Below are positions 9,752-19,633 of a stretch of DNA of 64,000 bases, one piece after another (position 1 is the stretch's first letter; each line of letters begins with the position of its first letter). The notes below the pieces were generated by a model. That model saw only the letters and a program-made list of their open reading frames with translations, searched no databases and was not told the DNA's origin. Source of the stretch: Paenibacillus prosopidis (GTDB taxonomy: Bacteria; Bacillota; Bacilli; Paenibacillales; Paenibacillaceae); contig NZ_QPJD01000006.1 of NCBI RefSeq assembly GCF_003337375.1, positions 229,261-293,260 on the forward strand, given 5' to 3'. The position numbers were made by a program, and so were the translations under genes.

Positions 9752-10633
9752 ATGAAAATCAGCTTAGGGAATAAAGCAATAGATACATTTTCTTATCTTT
9801 TTATGGCCATATTTTCTATATTTTGTATTATTCCTTTTATCCTTATTATTTCAAGCTCCCTATCAGACGAAAAATCTGTACAATTGACCGGTTTTACTCT
9901 TATTCCAAAACAATTCTCGTTACTTGCTTACGAGGTCATATTTCAGGATAACACCATATTCACCGCTTACAGGACAACGATCATTTTCACGGTTGTGGGT
10001 ACGATCCTTTGCCTTATCATTACTAGTGCTATGGCTTATGCCATTTCCGTCAAAACGTTTACTCACAGAAACAAGATTGCTTTTTTCGTCTATTTTACGA
10101 TGCTGTTTAACGGAGGTTTGATACCTTCGTACCTTCTTATCTCCAAATATTTAGGTTTAAGCGATAATATCTTGGTTTATATTGTACCGGCATTGGTTAA
10201 TCCGTTTAATATGTTTCTGTTAAGAAACTTCTTCAAGCAAATCCCGGATTCGCTGGCGGAGTCCGCCAAAATAGATGGAGCCAATGACATCTATATTTTA
10301 TTTAAAATCATCCTTCCATTGGCAAAACCTGCATTGGCAACGATCGGATTGTTTTATGGACTCGGTTTCTGGAACGAATGGTTTACAGCCACCCTTTATA
10401 TTAACGATAAAGATCTGTACTCCTTGCAATATCTGATCATGAAGGTATTGAGAGAAGTGGAATTTATGTATCAAATGGATTATATGCAAGGAGTTATAGT
10501 TGATTATGTAGCCCCAAATAATACGGTCAAAATGGCTACAGCCGTAGTCACTGTAGGTCCCATTATTTTTGTTTATCCATTTCTGCAAAAGTACTTTATT
10601 AAGGGATTAGTAGTTGGAGCTGTTAAGGGCTAA
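9752..10633 (+). CDS. ABC sugar importer permease, YtcP type
   Basis: Second membrane subunit of the importer, 293 residues with six predicted transmembrane segments and the EAA loop (SLAESAKIDGAND). It ends in VKG, a hallmark of YtcP/LplC-like permeases. The start at ATG 9752 follows AAGGAAGGAG at good spacing; a longer frame from 9698 overlaps the upstream gene and lacks a site. It forms an operon with the 8755 permease upstream and the 10689 binding protein 55 bases downstream. Confidence 0.93.
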   Translation: MKISLGNKAIDTFSYLFMAIFSIFCIIPFILIISSSLSDEKSVQLTGFTLIPKQFSLLAYEVIFQDNTIFTAYRTTIIFTVVGTILCLIITSAMAYAISVKTFTHRNKIAFFVYFTMLFNGGLIPSYLLISKYLGLSDNILVYIVPALVNPFNMFLLRNFFKQIPDSLAESAKIDGANDIYILFKIILPLAKPALATIGLFYGLGFWNEWFTATLYINDKDLYSLQYLIMKVLREVEFMYQMDYMQGVIVDYVAPNNTVKMATAVVTVGPIIFVYPFLQKYFIKGLVVGAVKG

Positions 10634-10651
10634 ACCCGCAAAAGCGGTTTA
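10631..10651 (+). terminator. short intercistronic stem-loop between permease and binding-protein genes
   Basis: TAAACCCGC (10631-10639) pairs with GCGGTTTA (10644-10651) with one bulged C and an AAAA loop, overlapping the permease stop codon. There is no T-run. Such hairpins often separate permease mRNA from the more abundant binding-protein mRNA; that role here is inferred. Confidence 0.4.
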
Positions 10652-10688
10652 GTATATATGCATTGAAAAATAAAAGGGAGGAAGAAAA

Positions 10689-12314
10689 ATGAACAAAAAG
10701 TTTTTAGTAACGCTGCTTGCTGTAATGATGCTTGCTACATTATTTGTTGGATGCAGCAGCAAGGCGCCAGACAAGCCGGCTGAAAGCACTGCGCCTAACA
10801 GCAATGCGACAGAAGGTACTGAACCCGCAACAAAGAAGGCTCCGGTTACGCTTAATATTCGTTTCTTCGGGAATGAGAACGGGCATTATCGCGATGTCGA
10901 TCCGGCCTTTAGAGAGTTTGAGAAACGGACGCAGGATACGCTTAATACGAAATTGAATGTTGTATGGACACCGGCTGCCGACTATATGACAAAACATCAA
11001 TTATGGATGACATCGGGAGAAGACATCGACCTCTTTATCCCGTGGGATTTGGCTAAATTTGCCAAAGATGGTGTATTGGCAGATTTAGGCGAATACTTTA
11101 ACAATCCAAAATATCCTGGACTTCAAAAGGCTTTCTCAGAAGAGTATATCAATGATAATAAGATCTTTGGCAAAACCTATGCTGTTCCGGTTACAAACGC
11201 TTTCATGGATATGGAAGGTGTATGGTACAGAAAAGATTTGTTAAAGAAGTATGGAATGAACGATATCAGCAGTTATGACGATTTGTACAACTTCCTTGAA
11301 AAAGTTAAAGAAAACGAAAAAGACATGATTCCGTTTGGAAACTATGGAAATACTGCTTTCTTCAAACTATTTACCGATATCAATGCACAACAGCTGGAGG
11401 GGAAAGTATTTCCATTTACCGGCCAAGGAAATCCGAAGAAAAATTTCGTTTACGTTCAAATCGCCGATGATGGTAAATCCGTTGCAGGTGTGGCAGCTTA
11501 TGGCGATCCGGCATCCGAATGGGCAAACTTTCATCCCGAATACGGTCTGAATTATCTGATGAACCAGTTTAATCAAGCGAAGCGATTTAACAAATTTATT
11601 CCGGCAGATACTTTGACAAACACGGCTGGAACAGGCATGCGTCAAGCCGCCGGATACATGACTGTAGGCGGTTTCAAGGGGAAAGAAGCCGAGCAAAAGG
11701 CGTTAGATCCGAATGCGGAGATCGGTTTCTGGCCGATCATGAAGAACAATCAGGAGATGACGCCTGGAACGCAATCTACGGATGGCAAGGCATGGAATTT
11801 CATGGCAATACCTGCTTCTTCTAAAAAAATTGAGAGAACCATGGAATTCCTGGATTGGGTATTCTCCAGTCAAGAGAACAATGACTTATTCAATTTCGGT
11901 ATCGAAGGTAAAAACTGGGAAGCTGTAGGAGATAAGGAGTGGAAGATTCCGGATGGAGTCGATCCGGCCAAAAATTACTCGTTCCCTGGTTACCAGTTGA
12001 CCTGGAATCCGACATTGACCAGAATTCCTGCAGGATTGCCGGAGCAGATTCAACAATATACTGAATATCAATTTAAGCCGGATACGTATCAGAAGCATGT
12101 ATTGGCAGGATTTACATTTGATCCAGAGCCTGTAAAAAATGAAATGGCCAAATGCAACACCGTAATGGATAAGTACCTTCCATTCTTATTATCCGGTTTT
12201 GGCGATGTTGAAGAGAATTTGGCGAAGATGAATAAGGATTTGAAGGATTCAGGTGTAGAAAAGATTAAAGAAGAATTGAAGAATCAAATAAATACCTTCC
12301 TCGCTCAAAAATAA
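10689..12314 (+). CDS. ABC sugar importer solute-binding lipoprotein, LplA/YtcQ type (complete copy)
   Basis: A 541-residue extracellular lipoprotein that delivers oligosaccharide to the 8755/9752 permeases. The N-terminus is a lipoprotein signal peptide with lipobox LFVGC at about residues 17-21, followed by a Ser/Thr/Ala-rich linker. The rest is a two-lobed type I carbohydrate-binding fold ending in a DUF3502-like segment. ATG 10689 follows GGGAGGAAG. From base 10791 onward the gene is almost identical to 1-1524. The two copies differ at about six bases by my reading, mostly at the 3' end. A hairpin follows, then the giant gene at 12489. Confidence 0.95.
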   Translation: MNKKFLVTLLAVMMLATLFVGCSSKAPDKPAESTAPNSNATEGTEPATKKAPVTLNIRFFGNENGHYRDVDPAFREFEKRTQDTLNTKLNVVWTPAADYMTKHQLWMTSGEDIDLFIPWDLAKFAKDGVLADLGEYFNNPKYPGLQKAFSEEYINDNKIFGKTYAVPVTNAFMDMEGVWYRKDLLKKYGMNDISSYDDLYNFLEKVKENEKDMIPFGNYGNTAFFKLFTDINAQQLEGKVFPFTGQGNPKKNFVYVQIADDGKSVAGVAAYGDPASEWANFHPEYGLNYLMNQFNQAKRFNKFIPADTLTNTAGTGMRQAAGYMTVGGFKGKEAEQKALDPNAEIGFWPIMKNNQEMTPGTQSTDGKAWNFMAIPASSKKIERTMEFLDWVFSSQENNDLFNFGIEGKNWEAVGDKEWKIPDGVDPAKNYSFPGYQLTWNPTLTRIPAGLPEQIQQYTEYQFKPDTYQKHVLAGFTFDPEPVKNEMAKCNTVMDKYLPFLLSGFGDVEENLAKMNKDLKDSGVEKIKEELKNQINTFLAQK

Positions 12315-12348
12315 AATTTAAGTAAATTTAGGAACATCTATAGATTTA
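10791..12348 (+). repeat. 1.5-kb direct repeat, second copy (first copy 1-1558)
   Basis: Positions 1-1558 and 10791-12348 align without gaps through the coding part at an offset of 10790. Visible differences are a/g at base 1, a/g near 251, t/a near 1470, three substitutions in the last 25 coding bases, and a few just after the stop. The left end of the first copy is outside the window, so the true repeat may be longer. The repeat flanks the 1685 gene and both permeases. Confidence 0.95.
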
Positions 12349-12374
12349 GGTATATCGAATCTACAGGTGTTCCT
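12330..12374 (+). terminator. imperfect stem-loop after the second binding-protein gene
   Basis: The arms at 12330-12346 and 12358-12374 pair over 17 positions with one G-U wobble and one mismatch. It is the counterpart of the perfect hairpin at 1540-1584, with compensations partly lost. It has no T-run. Confidence 0.45.
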
Positions 12375-12488
12375 ATTTACGAGAAAAATTAGTACCAAAG
12401 GGGGGTGAGAGAATACATACGAAGCAAGATTGGGGTTGGCGAAAGAAGCAGCAAGCAAAAAAATTTACGTAAGGAGAGGACATTACTT

Positions 12489-15400
12489 ATGGTTTTACAG
12501 AACAAGAAAGCAACCTGGGCGGTGCGCACCCTGGCCGTCTGTCTGGCGGCAGTCATGCTGTGGCAATTGTTTGTACCCGTGGCGAACAATCGTGTATACG
12601 CGGCTAATGAAGATACGCAGCCTGAACCTGCACAGTCTGAACCTGCTAACGGTTATTTGGACAAAATCGGCTTCGGCAATGCCGATTCTGAAAGCGCTCA
12701 CAACTTCAATGGCGCCTTTACGAGTGTGATCACCGGTTTTTTGGGAGAAAAGGCCAGGGTATCTGAGCCGCGTATTCCTGCTTCAGATACAGGAGGTTTT
12801 TTAACCTTTTCCATGAAGGTGGATCCGTATCTGCAAAACTACTTTACGGTGAAGTTTGCAGGTGATGAGACGATGCCTCCGGGAGCTCGAGCGCAAATTG
12901 TGATCAATGGCGAGCAGATCGGGTATTTCAGAGGGGGGGATTATGCTGCTCTGATAGGCGGCGAACGAGCACCGAATCAATTTATATACAACACTATTGT
13001 GCTTCCTCTGGAGTCAACGAGAGGGAAGGAAATCGTTGAAATCACAATCAATACAACAAATCCTTTTGGTAAGGTAGAACAACGATCAAGGGGGTACTAT
13101 ACCGGTTATACCCATACCCAGGCTTATATTGATGTAGAAGATGAAGTGCAAGGGTATAAATTTAAAGAAAATCAGGGACCGGAGACTGTAGTGCGACCTG
13201 AAGAAACGACTGAGCAAATTGAAGCAAGAATTGCACAGTTAAGACAAGAACCCATTAACACCTTTATGAATCATTATAACCATCTTGGCAATAATCCGAA
13301 TAACACGTTAAATATCGCTAAATACACAAATGCTCTTCGGTATTATGCCATGGTCTTGAAACAGGACTTATCTCCAATGCAAACCCCGGAAGCGAAACGT
13401 GAAGCGTTAATGCGTATGTTTCAAGCCATTGATGTTCATACGAAAAACTATTATGGAAATACAAGACTGGTGCTTCGTGGAGGACACCAAGGGGATTGGG
13501 GCGGCTTTTATGGCGAATTAGGCGAGGCGTTGTATCTTGCGGAAACCCTAATCTTTGATGATGAAGTGTTAGGAGAAGAAGCCTATAACGCCTTTCTGGA
13601 TCAACCCTTTGCTACAGGAACGGTTGAAGGAGAATTTTCCCTTGCCAGCGCAGGGTGGAATGGTGAACCATTAACCCGTCGCATGGCATGGGAAAGGGTA
13701 CTGAAAGCGAATTTTGATTTCGCCCGTTCCAGACAATCTTATATCACGAATCAGGTGTTCTATACGTACGAAGGCGCATGGAAGGCTCATGAAGGACTCA
13801 GGATGGTTGGGTCCGAATTTTATGAAGGGAAAGAACGCAGTCATCAAATTGTATTAGAAATGTTTGGAGTAAGACCATGGTTAGGAGAAGAAGTACTGGT
13901 TGGTCCTAATGGGGAAGAATTAGATCTCTATCATTCTTTGTTTTCTCATGATAATGCAGCTGTCTTTACAGATGACTATGTACATATAGTCGGAAAAGGG
14001 CTTGCAAAAAGCAAATTGGATGAAGAAGGTCATGTTGTACGACGCAAGCCTTATGGAGAACATTATACAAATCTAACCAAAGCCGGGTTGACAAGAGAAA
14101 ATCACTATGTAGGAATTTATGGGGAAGTAGCCAATTATATTTTGGATTACTTCTATAAAACCTTGAATCAGCCTGGGGATGAAGAACTCAATGATGAGCT
14201 TCTGAAACAAGCTCTTCACAACTTTTATGCTCGTCTGTGGACTCGAATCAATGACCTGGATGATGAGGGCAAACGACTCATCGCGATGAATGCCACTATA
14301 GATGAACGAAATGGGGGTATGCCTTCCAGAACTGTTGCTTATGGCGCCAGAATGCTCGGATATGGCACGTCCTATGCTTATCTAGAAAAGTACATGGCGG
14401 ATCATGAGGAACGTTATAGCGGTCCGGAATGGGAGAAGTATTGGGACTATGCCAGATATACCGTAGGGGCCGTTCAGCAGATGAAGATGGATAATCGCTT
14501 ACTGGGTGATTTGTCTTCGAGGGATTTCCATCTGCGTGACACCTATGACTATATATTCAAAACCCGAAAGGACTATGCAAGATTTAATGATGTTAAGGCC
14601 GGGGTTGTCCTTCCTCAGACCGATTTTGATTATTATACAGAAGAAGAGATTGCCGCATTGGGTGTGAATCCGGAGGAATATGAACAGTTTGCGTGGATCG
14701 ATGTAGATAATGCATTTATCTCCATGCGAGATGGGGACTTTAGAATGTTCGGGGGTTTAACATGGCTGAATATGGGAGTTCCGGCTACTGGCAAGCTTCA
14801 TATTGTCACACCTGAGAATGTGCGAGTGGTACAGGTTGCTCACAATAATCAGTTCCAATATGAAGATTACCACATCAGACAACAAGATGTAGATCTCTAT
14901 TACCAGCGAAATGATCCGGCAACCAAAGGCTTTGCGCCTCAATCCCTGGCAGGTGAAATATTACCCATTGCGTATCAGCCAGGGGTTGGTAAAGTGGTGC
15001 GAGACAATTTTGAGGTCGATCACCCCTATGGGGCATTAACAGATTTAATGGCTGCAAGATATGGGGAGTATTTCATCCTCATGAATACTACTCGTCCTGA
15101 ATACGAGAATGAACGTACCTTTGAGGTGGAGTTGCCTTCCGATTATACAGGAAATGAGATCTTCGATTTTGTTTCAAAAGCAACTATTCCGGTAACCAAT
15201 GGAAAAGTAACCATTGGACCTGAAAGAGGAATGGTTCTTAAATTATCGTCCAAATATGATCCAGCGCCAAAACCAAATCATGTGGATTTTGTCAAAGCGA
15301 ATAAAGGAAATGGATATGTGGATGTGATATGGAAAACCACTGCCGGAGGGCAAACGTATACCCTCAAACGTTCTGAAACCGAACATGGTCCGTATGCCGT

Positions 15401-18400
15401 GATTGCAGAAGGGTTAACGGGCAATCACTATAAAGACACCGATGTAGTCAATGGGAAAGTATATTATTATAAAGTGGCAGCCGTGAATGAAAATGGATCA
15501 GGCTGGGAATCATGGCGCGCAAAAGCTGATCTGAGCGATGCCGGATCCAAAAATCTTGCTTCTCCATGGCAGCAGGACTTCATTGGCACCACGCAAGGCA
15601 GCGCAACGGTTGACGGTGATGTGGTCACAATCCAGAATGTGGATGGAAAAGGCTTGGGGGAAGGGGATGATTTTAATATCTATAGAAGAGATATTAATGA
15701 CTCCTTCCACTATGTCCATCAGGTCGCCATTGGAAATAGCTCTATTAGTGCCAGGATTGATCAGAATAGCGGCGCTCTCAGCGGTATTATGTTAAGGGAA
15801 AAGCTTTCTGTAAATTCCCGTTATCTATATTTTGGCGCGGATGACCAAGGGAACCTGGTATTGCAAGATCGTAATCGAGTGTCCTTTGGAGTATGGAATG
15901 GTGGTATTCCTGTAAGTCCGTGGAATCATAAAATTAAAGGCTATCATGTCGATGACTATCCTTATGTCAAGCTGTTATGGCATCATAATTCACAGATGGC
16001 CTATGCTTTTGTATCAAAAGATGGAGTCGATTGGGAATACATTGCCAAGTCAGATAGTTTATTCCCATATGCTTATTATATAGGGCTCATATCGTCTCAA
16101 GATGCAGCATTCAGTGAAGTAACCGTATCGGCTATGCCGAGAGAAAGTCTGATTCCGTTTGTCGTAAAAGATAAAGATCAAATCACTTTGCATTGGACTA
16201 AACCGAAGCAAGCCTCTTGGTTCAACGTATACCGCACCTATGATGAAGAGGCGAGCTTGACCGATCCGGTATTCAAGCCAGGCACGTCCGAACTAGAAGA
16301 CGGCTCCCCCTGGGAGGAGGTTCTCACGGGTACAAGAGCGAAGCCATTCCAGGATGCCTTACGGTATGGCAGGGTGTATTATAAGGTGCTGCCCGTTCAT
16401 GACGACGGCTCCCCGCAACCGTTCTCGGCCACTGTTTCCGCTGATGCGGATCCGATTTCGGTGGTGATGGAGGATGCGAAGAGCTTGCCGGCCTACGATT
16501 ATACGAAGGCGAGCTTCTACTTGTTCCATAAGGAATTGGATCGTATTAAAGCGGAGATGATGAAGCCTGAATTTGACGAGGCGCAGCTGATTGACGAAAT
16601 CTACGATGCGAAGAAGCTGCTCGTTTCGGCTCGGACGCTGCTGACGAAAATTCAGATGGATCCATCGATGGTCAAGGCCTCTGAGAAGTTCTGGCAGAAT
16701 GATAACATCTCTGAGGAACAGAACGCTTGGTTCTTATTTGATCAAAATCCCGACACGATTGCCCATACCAGGTCTAAAGAGAGCTGGGTTGATGTGGACT
16801 TTGGAGCAGGAAACGAAAAAGTGGTGGATACGTTCCGCTACCTGCCGAGAAGAACGCATGTAGGCCGTGTCAACGGCACCGTCTTTAAGGGCTCGAATGA
16901 TGGATTGAATTGGACCGATCTGTACAAGATTCCGAATGCGTCGATTTATGAGTGGTATTCCGCACTTAACCCTGATAAGACGCCATATCGCTACATTCGT
17001 ATCTATGACGATCATAACGGTTTCGTAAACTTTGAAGAAATCGAGTTCCTTGAAATCGGCATTGACAAGACGCTGCTCGCGCACTTGCTGGATGAAGCGG
17101 CAGCAGCGAATGAGGCCGGAGTCTATACGGAAGAAAGCTTGCAAGCGCTCGGGCAGCAGGTAGCTGCACCAACTGCGGTGCGCGATAACCCGAATGCGAC
17201 GCAGGAAGAGGTTGACACTGCGGATAACAACCTGCTGACGGCATTGAAAGGACTGCAATATATTCCGGGCATGCCGGTTCTTGAATCCCTTGCCGACAAG
17301 ACCGTCATTGCGGAAAATACGCTCACATTCAAGGTTCAAGCTGTCAATGCGGCTGCCGAAGTCGTCTATGGGGTACAAGGTTTACCCGAAGGAGCATCCT
17401 TTGATGCAGCAACTCAAACGTTCGTCTGGACGCCGGGTAAAGAACAGGGCGGCGTGCATTCCGTAACCTTTAAAGCGACGGCAGGTGAAATGTCTTCTTC
17501 GAAAACGATCAAGATCACCGTCAAAGGTCAGCCGGTAATTGATACCGATACGACGGTGGAACTGACGGCGAAGCAGGCATTCACCTATCAGGTGCAAGCA
17601 TCCGATCCGACGGGTGGTCCGCTCGTTTACAGCGCAGCGAATTTGCCGGCAGGGGCGGCGTTTAATGCGGCGAACGGCACATTCAGCTGGACACCCGGCC
17701 AGGCCGATTACGGCAGCCATTCGGTAACCTTCACCGTCAGCAACACAAATTATTCGGTCAGCCAGGCGGTGGACTTTAAGGTGAAGCTTAATATCCTTCC
17801 GGCTGAAGATTATACAAAGGGCAGCTACTATCTGTACCTCAAGGAAGCGGCACGGGTCGAAACAGAGATGGCGAAGCCGGAGGCCGATAAAACGCAGCTT
17901 GCAGCTGAGCTTGACCAGGCGGAAAAGTCGCTTGTTCCCGTCCCTCTCTCGCTCTATGCGTTTGAAGGAAATACGAATAATTCGTTCGGCTCGTCCGCAT
18001 CCGGAGCGACCGTATTCGGACCTCCGGTTTACACGGAAGGAAAGGTCGGACAAGCGATCAAACTGAACGGCACCGACAACTATGTCAAGCTGCCGTCGAC
18101 GCATACTCTGGCCGGTTACAATGAGATCACGCTGGCAACCTGGGTAAATTGGAGAGGCGGCGGCAACTGGCAAAGAATATTCGACTTCGGCAACAATACG
18201 AATCAATTTATGTTCCTTTCGCCGAAATCAGGCAGCGGTACGCTGCGCTTCGCGATCAAGAACGGCGGCGGGGAGCAGAGTGTGCAGACCGCACCGCTGC
18301 CGTTGAATCAATGGGTGCATGTGACGGTGACGCTCGGCTCGAATACGGCGAAGCTGTATGTGAACGGCGAGCTGAAGGCGACGAATACCAACATGACCAT

Positions 18401-19475
18401 CAAGCCAAGCGATTTCAAGCCGGGCGTAAATTACATTGGTAAAAGCCAGTTTAACGATCCACTGCTGAACGGCATGGTCGACGAATTCCGCGTCTACAAC
18501 TACGTGCTGAGCGCGGACGAGGTCAAAGCCGCCATGAACAACACGGCGAAGTGGGTTGACAATACCTTGATCCCGGTCCTGCTTGATGAAGCAGCGAAGG
18601 TCGATGCCGAGCTCTACACAGAGGAGAGCGTACAAGCGCTTCAAGCGGAAGTATCGAATGCACAATCGGTCTATAATAATGCAGCTGCAACCCAGGCCGA
18701 GATCGATGCGGCATCCGCGAGTCTGTTTGCGGCTCTCAAAGGGCTGCAGTGGAAGGATGTAACGGCATCCGTAGATCCGGCAGCTCCAAACGGCAAGAAC
18801 GGCTGGTATAATTCCCCTGTCACGATCACGCTGTCTCCTGCGGCAATCGCGGAATACAGCCTGGACGGCGGGGTCACTTGGGCCGAGTATAACGAGTCTG
18901 TCACCCTGGACCAAGAGGGAACGAATAAGGTTATGTACCGGCGTACCGTCGAACCGGAAGAGGCGCAAACGCTGGAGATCAAGATCGACCGCAGCAAACC
19001 CGTCGTTCAGATAACGGGCGCGACGTCGTACATGATCGACCAGACGGTAACCATTACGTGCACCGCGACCGATGTCGTTTCGAGCGTGTACGGTACGCCG
19101 TGCGGCCAGCCGCTGGTTCAAGCGAAGGCATATACGCTGCCGGCCGGTGAGAATACGGCAACGGTCACGGCGGAGGACATGGCGGGCAATCAAACGACAG
19201 CTTCCCATACGTTTACGGTGAAGGTTACGTTTGACAGCTTGAAGACCGTGACGAACACCTTTATGCAAACGACCGGCTATAAGGGTTGGGAAACTGTTGC
19301 TAAGTCGTACAATCAAAAACTTGATCAGGCCAAAGCTGCAGCCGCCAGCGGCAAAACCGACACGGCGAAGAGCATGATGGCCGACTATATCAAACAGGTA
19401 ACGGACCAAACCGGGAAATATTTCACGCAAGAGCAAGCGGATATTCTGATCCGCTGGGCTCAGATCGTGATCTAG
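12489..19475 (+). CDS. giant secreted multimodular enzyme, uncharacterised toroid + beta-sandwich catalytic region, putative polysaccharide lyase
   Basis: About 2328 residues. I choose ATG 12489 because AGGAGAGG (12472-12479) precedes it by 9 bases and a signal peptide ending in YAA begins there; a GTG at 12405 would add 28 non-signal residues. Order: jelly-roll (54-227), large helical region (234-677), beta-sandwich (690-917), FN3 (927-1014), DUF1349-like sandwich (1022-1214), FN3 (1217-1317), helical repeat, discoidin (1392-1524), FIVAR, two putative Ig domains (1594-1767), LamG (1819-2017), FIVAR, OmpL47-like, and a FIMAH-like C-terminus (2249-2328). The helical-plus-sandwich core recalls lyases of the heparinase/hyaluronate-lyase architecture, but I see no motif that assigns a family. 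The first half is clearly more A+T-rich than the second, with the change near 16.2 kb. Confidence 0.75.
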   Translation: MVLQNKKATWAVRTLAVCLAAVMLWQLFVPVANNRVYAANEDTQPEPAQSEPANGYLDKIGFGNADSESAHNFNGAFTSVITGFLGEKARVSEPRIPASDTGGFLTFSMKVDPYLQNYFTVKFAGDETMPPGARAQIVINGEQIGYFRGGDYAALIGGERAPNQFIYNTIVLPLESTRGKEIVEITINTTNPFGKVEQRSRGYYTGYTHTQAYIDVEDEVQGYKFKENQGPETVVRPEETTEQIEARIAQLRQEPINTFMNHYNHLGNNPNNTLNIAKYTNALRYYAMVLKQDLSPMQTPEAKREALMRMFQAIDVHTKNYYGNTRLVLRGGHQGDWGGFYGELGEALYLAETLIFDDEVLGEEAYNAFLDQPFATGTVEGEFSLASAGWNGEPLTRRMAWERVLKANFDFARSRQSYITNQVFYTYEGAWKAHEGLRMVGSEFYEGKERSHQIVLEMFGVRPWLGEEVLVGPNGEELDLYHSLFSHDNAAVFTDDYVHIVGKGLAKSKLDEEGHVVRRKPYGEHYTNLTKAGLTRENHYVGIYGEVANYILDYFYKTLNQPGDEELNDELLKQALHNFYARLWTRINDLDDEGKRLIAMNATIDERNGGMPSRTVAYGARMLGYGTSYAYLEKYMADHEERYSGPEWEKYWDYARYTVGAVQQMKMDNRLLGDLSSRDFHLRDTYDYIFKTRKDYARFNDVKAGVVLPQTDFDYYTEEEIAALGVNPEEYEQFAWIDVDNAFISMRDGDFRMFGGLTWLNMGVPATGKLHIVTPENVRVVQVAHNNQFQYEDYHIRQQDVDLYYQRNDPATKGFAPQSLAGEILPIAYQPGVGKVVRDNFEVDHPYGALTDLMAARYGEYFILMNTTRPEYENERTFEVELPSDYTGNEIFDFVSKATIPVTNGKVTIGPERGMVLKLSSKYDPAPKPNHVDFVKANKGNGYVDVIWKTTAGGQTYTLKRSETEHGPYAVIAEGLTGNHYKDTDVVNGKVYYYKVAAVNENGSGWESWRAKADLSDAGSKNLASPWQQDFIGTTQGSATVDGDVVTIQNVDGKGLGEGDDFNIYRRDINDSFHYVHQVAIGNSSISARIDQNSGALSGIMLREKLSVNSRYLYFGADDQGNLVLQDRNRVSFGVWNGGIPVSPWNHKIKGYHVDDYPYVKLLWHHNSQMAYAFVSKDGVDWEYIAKSDSLFPYAYYIGLISSQDAAFSEVTVSAMPRESLIPFVVKDKDQITLHWTKPKQASWFNVYRTYDEEASLTDPVFKPGTSELEDGSPWEEVLTGTRAKPFQDALRYGRVYYKVLPVHDDGSPQPFSATVSADADPISVVMEDAKSLPAYDYTKASFYLFHKELDRIKAEMMKPEFDEAQLIDEIYDAKKLLVSARTLLTKIQMDPSMVKASEKFWQNDNISEEQNAWFLFDQNPDTIAHTRSKESWVDVDFGAGNEKVVDTFRYLPRRTHVGRVNGTVFKGSNDGLNWTDLYKIPNASIYEWYSALNPDKTPYRYIRIYDDHNGFVNFEEIEFLEIGIDKTLLAHLLDEAAAANEAGVYTEESLQALGQQVAAPTAVRDNPNATQEEVDTADNNLLTALKGLQYIPGMPVLESLADKTVIAENTLTFKVQAVNAAAEVVYGVQGLPEGASFDAATQTFVWTPGKEQGGVHSVTFKATAGEMSSSKTIKITVKGQPVIDTDTTVELTAKQAFTYQVQASDPTGGPLVYSAANLPAGAAFNAANGTFSWTPGQADYGSHSVTFTVSNTNYSVSQAVDFKVKLNILPAEDYTKGSYYLYLKEAARVETEMAKPEADKTQLAAELDQAEKSLVPVPLSLYAFEGNTNNSFGSSASGATVFGPPVYTEGKVGQAIKLNGTDNYVKLPSTHTLAGYNEITLATWVNWRGGGNWQRIFDFGNNTNQFMFLSPKSGSGTLRFAIKNGGGEQSVQTAPLPLNQWVHVTVTLGSNTAKLYVNGELKATNTNMTIKPSDFKPGVNYIGKSQFNDPLLNGMVDEFRVYNYVLSADEVKAAMNNTAKWVDNTLIPVLLDEAAKVDAELYTEESVQALQAEVSNAQSVYNNAAATQAEIDAASASLFAALKGLQWKDVTASVDPAAPNGKNGWYNSPVTITLSPAAIAEYSLDGGVTWAEYNESVTLDQEGTNKVMYRRTVEPEEAQTLEIKIDRSKPVVQITGATSYMIDQTVTITCTATDVVSSVYGTPCGQPLVQAKAYTLPAGENTATVTAEDMAGNQTTASHTFTVKVTFDSLKTVTNTFMQTTGYKGWETVAKSYNQKLDQAKAAAASGKTDTAKSMMADYIKQVTDQTGKYFTQEQADILIRWAQIVI

Positions 19476-19518
19476 CTCAAACGGAATATCGCGGGTGGCA
19501 TCTGGCGAAAGCATGATC

Positions 19519-19558
19519 AGAGGCCCCAATCTCGATTTCGAGGTTAGGGGCCTCTCTT
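19519..19558 (+). terminator. intrinsic terminator after the 12489 gene
   Basis: A long stem pairs 19519-19535 with 19538-19555, including a perfect AGAGGCCCC/GGGGCCTCT end, followed by TCTTCATT. It separates the 12489 and 19634 genes. Confidence 0.75.
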
Positions 19559-19633
19559 CATTAAGCTGTAAGGGCGATGTGGAAGGTTATCAGAAAAACA
19601 GGCTATGATTGTTCAAAAAAAAGGAGGCATGAA

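Noticed and set aside
18228..19529. 433-codon antisense frame opposite the 12489 gene 3' half
   Set aside because: It arises from G+C-rich codon use on the sense strand; the Arg/Leu-rich product has no recognisable fold.
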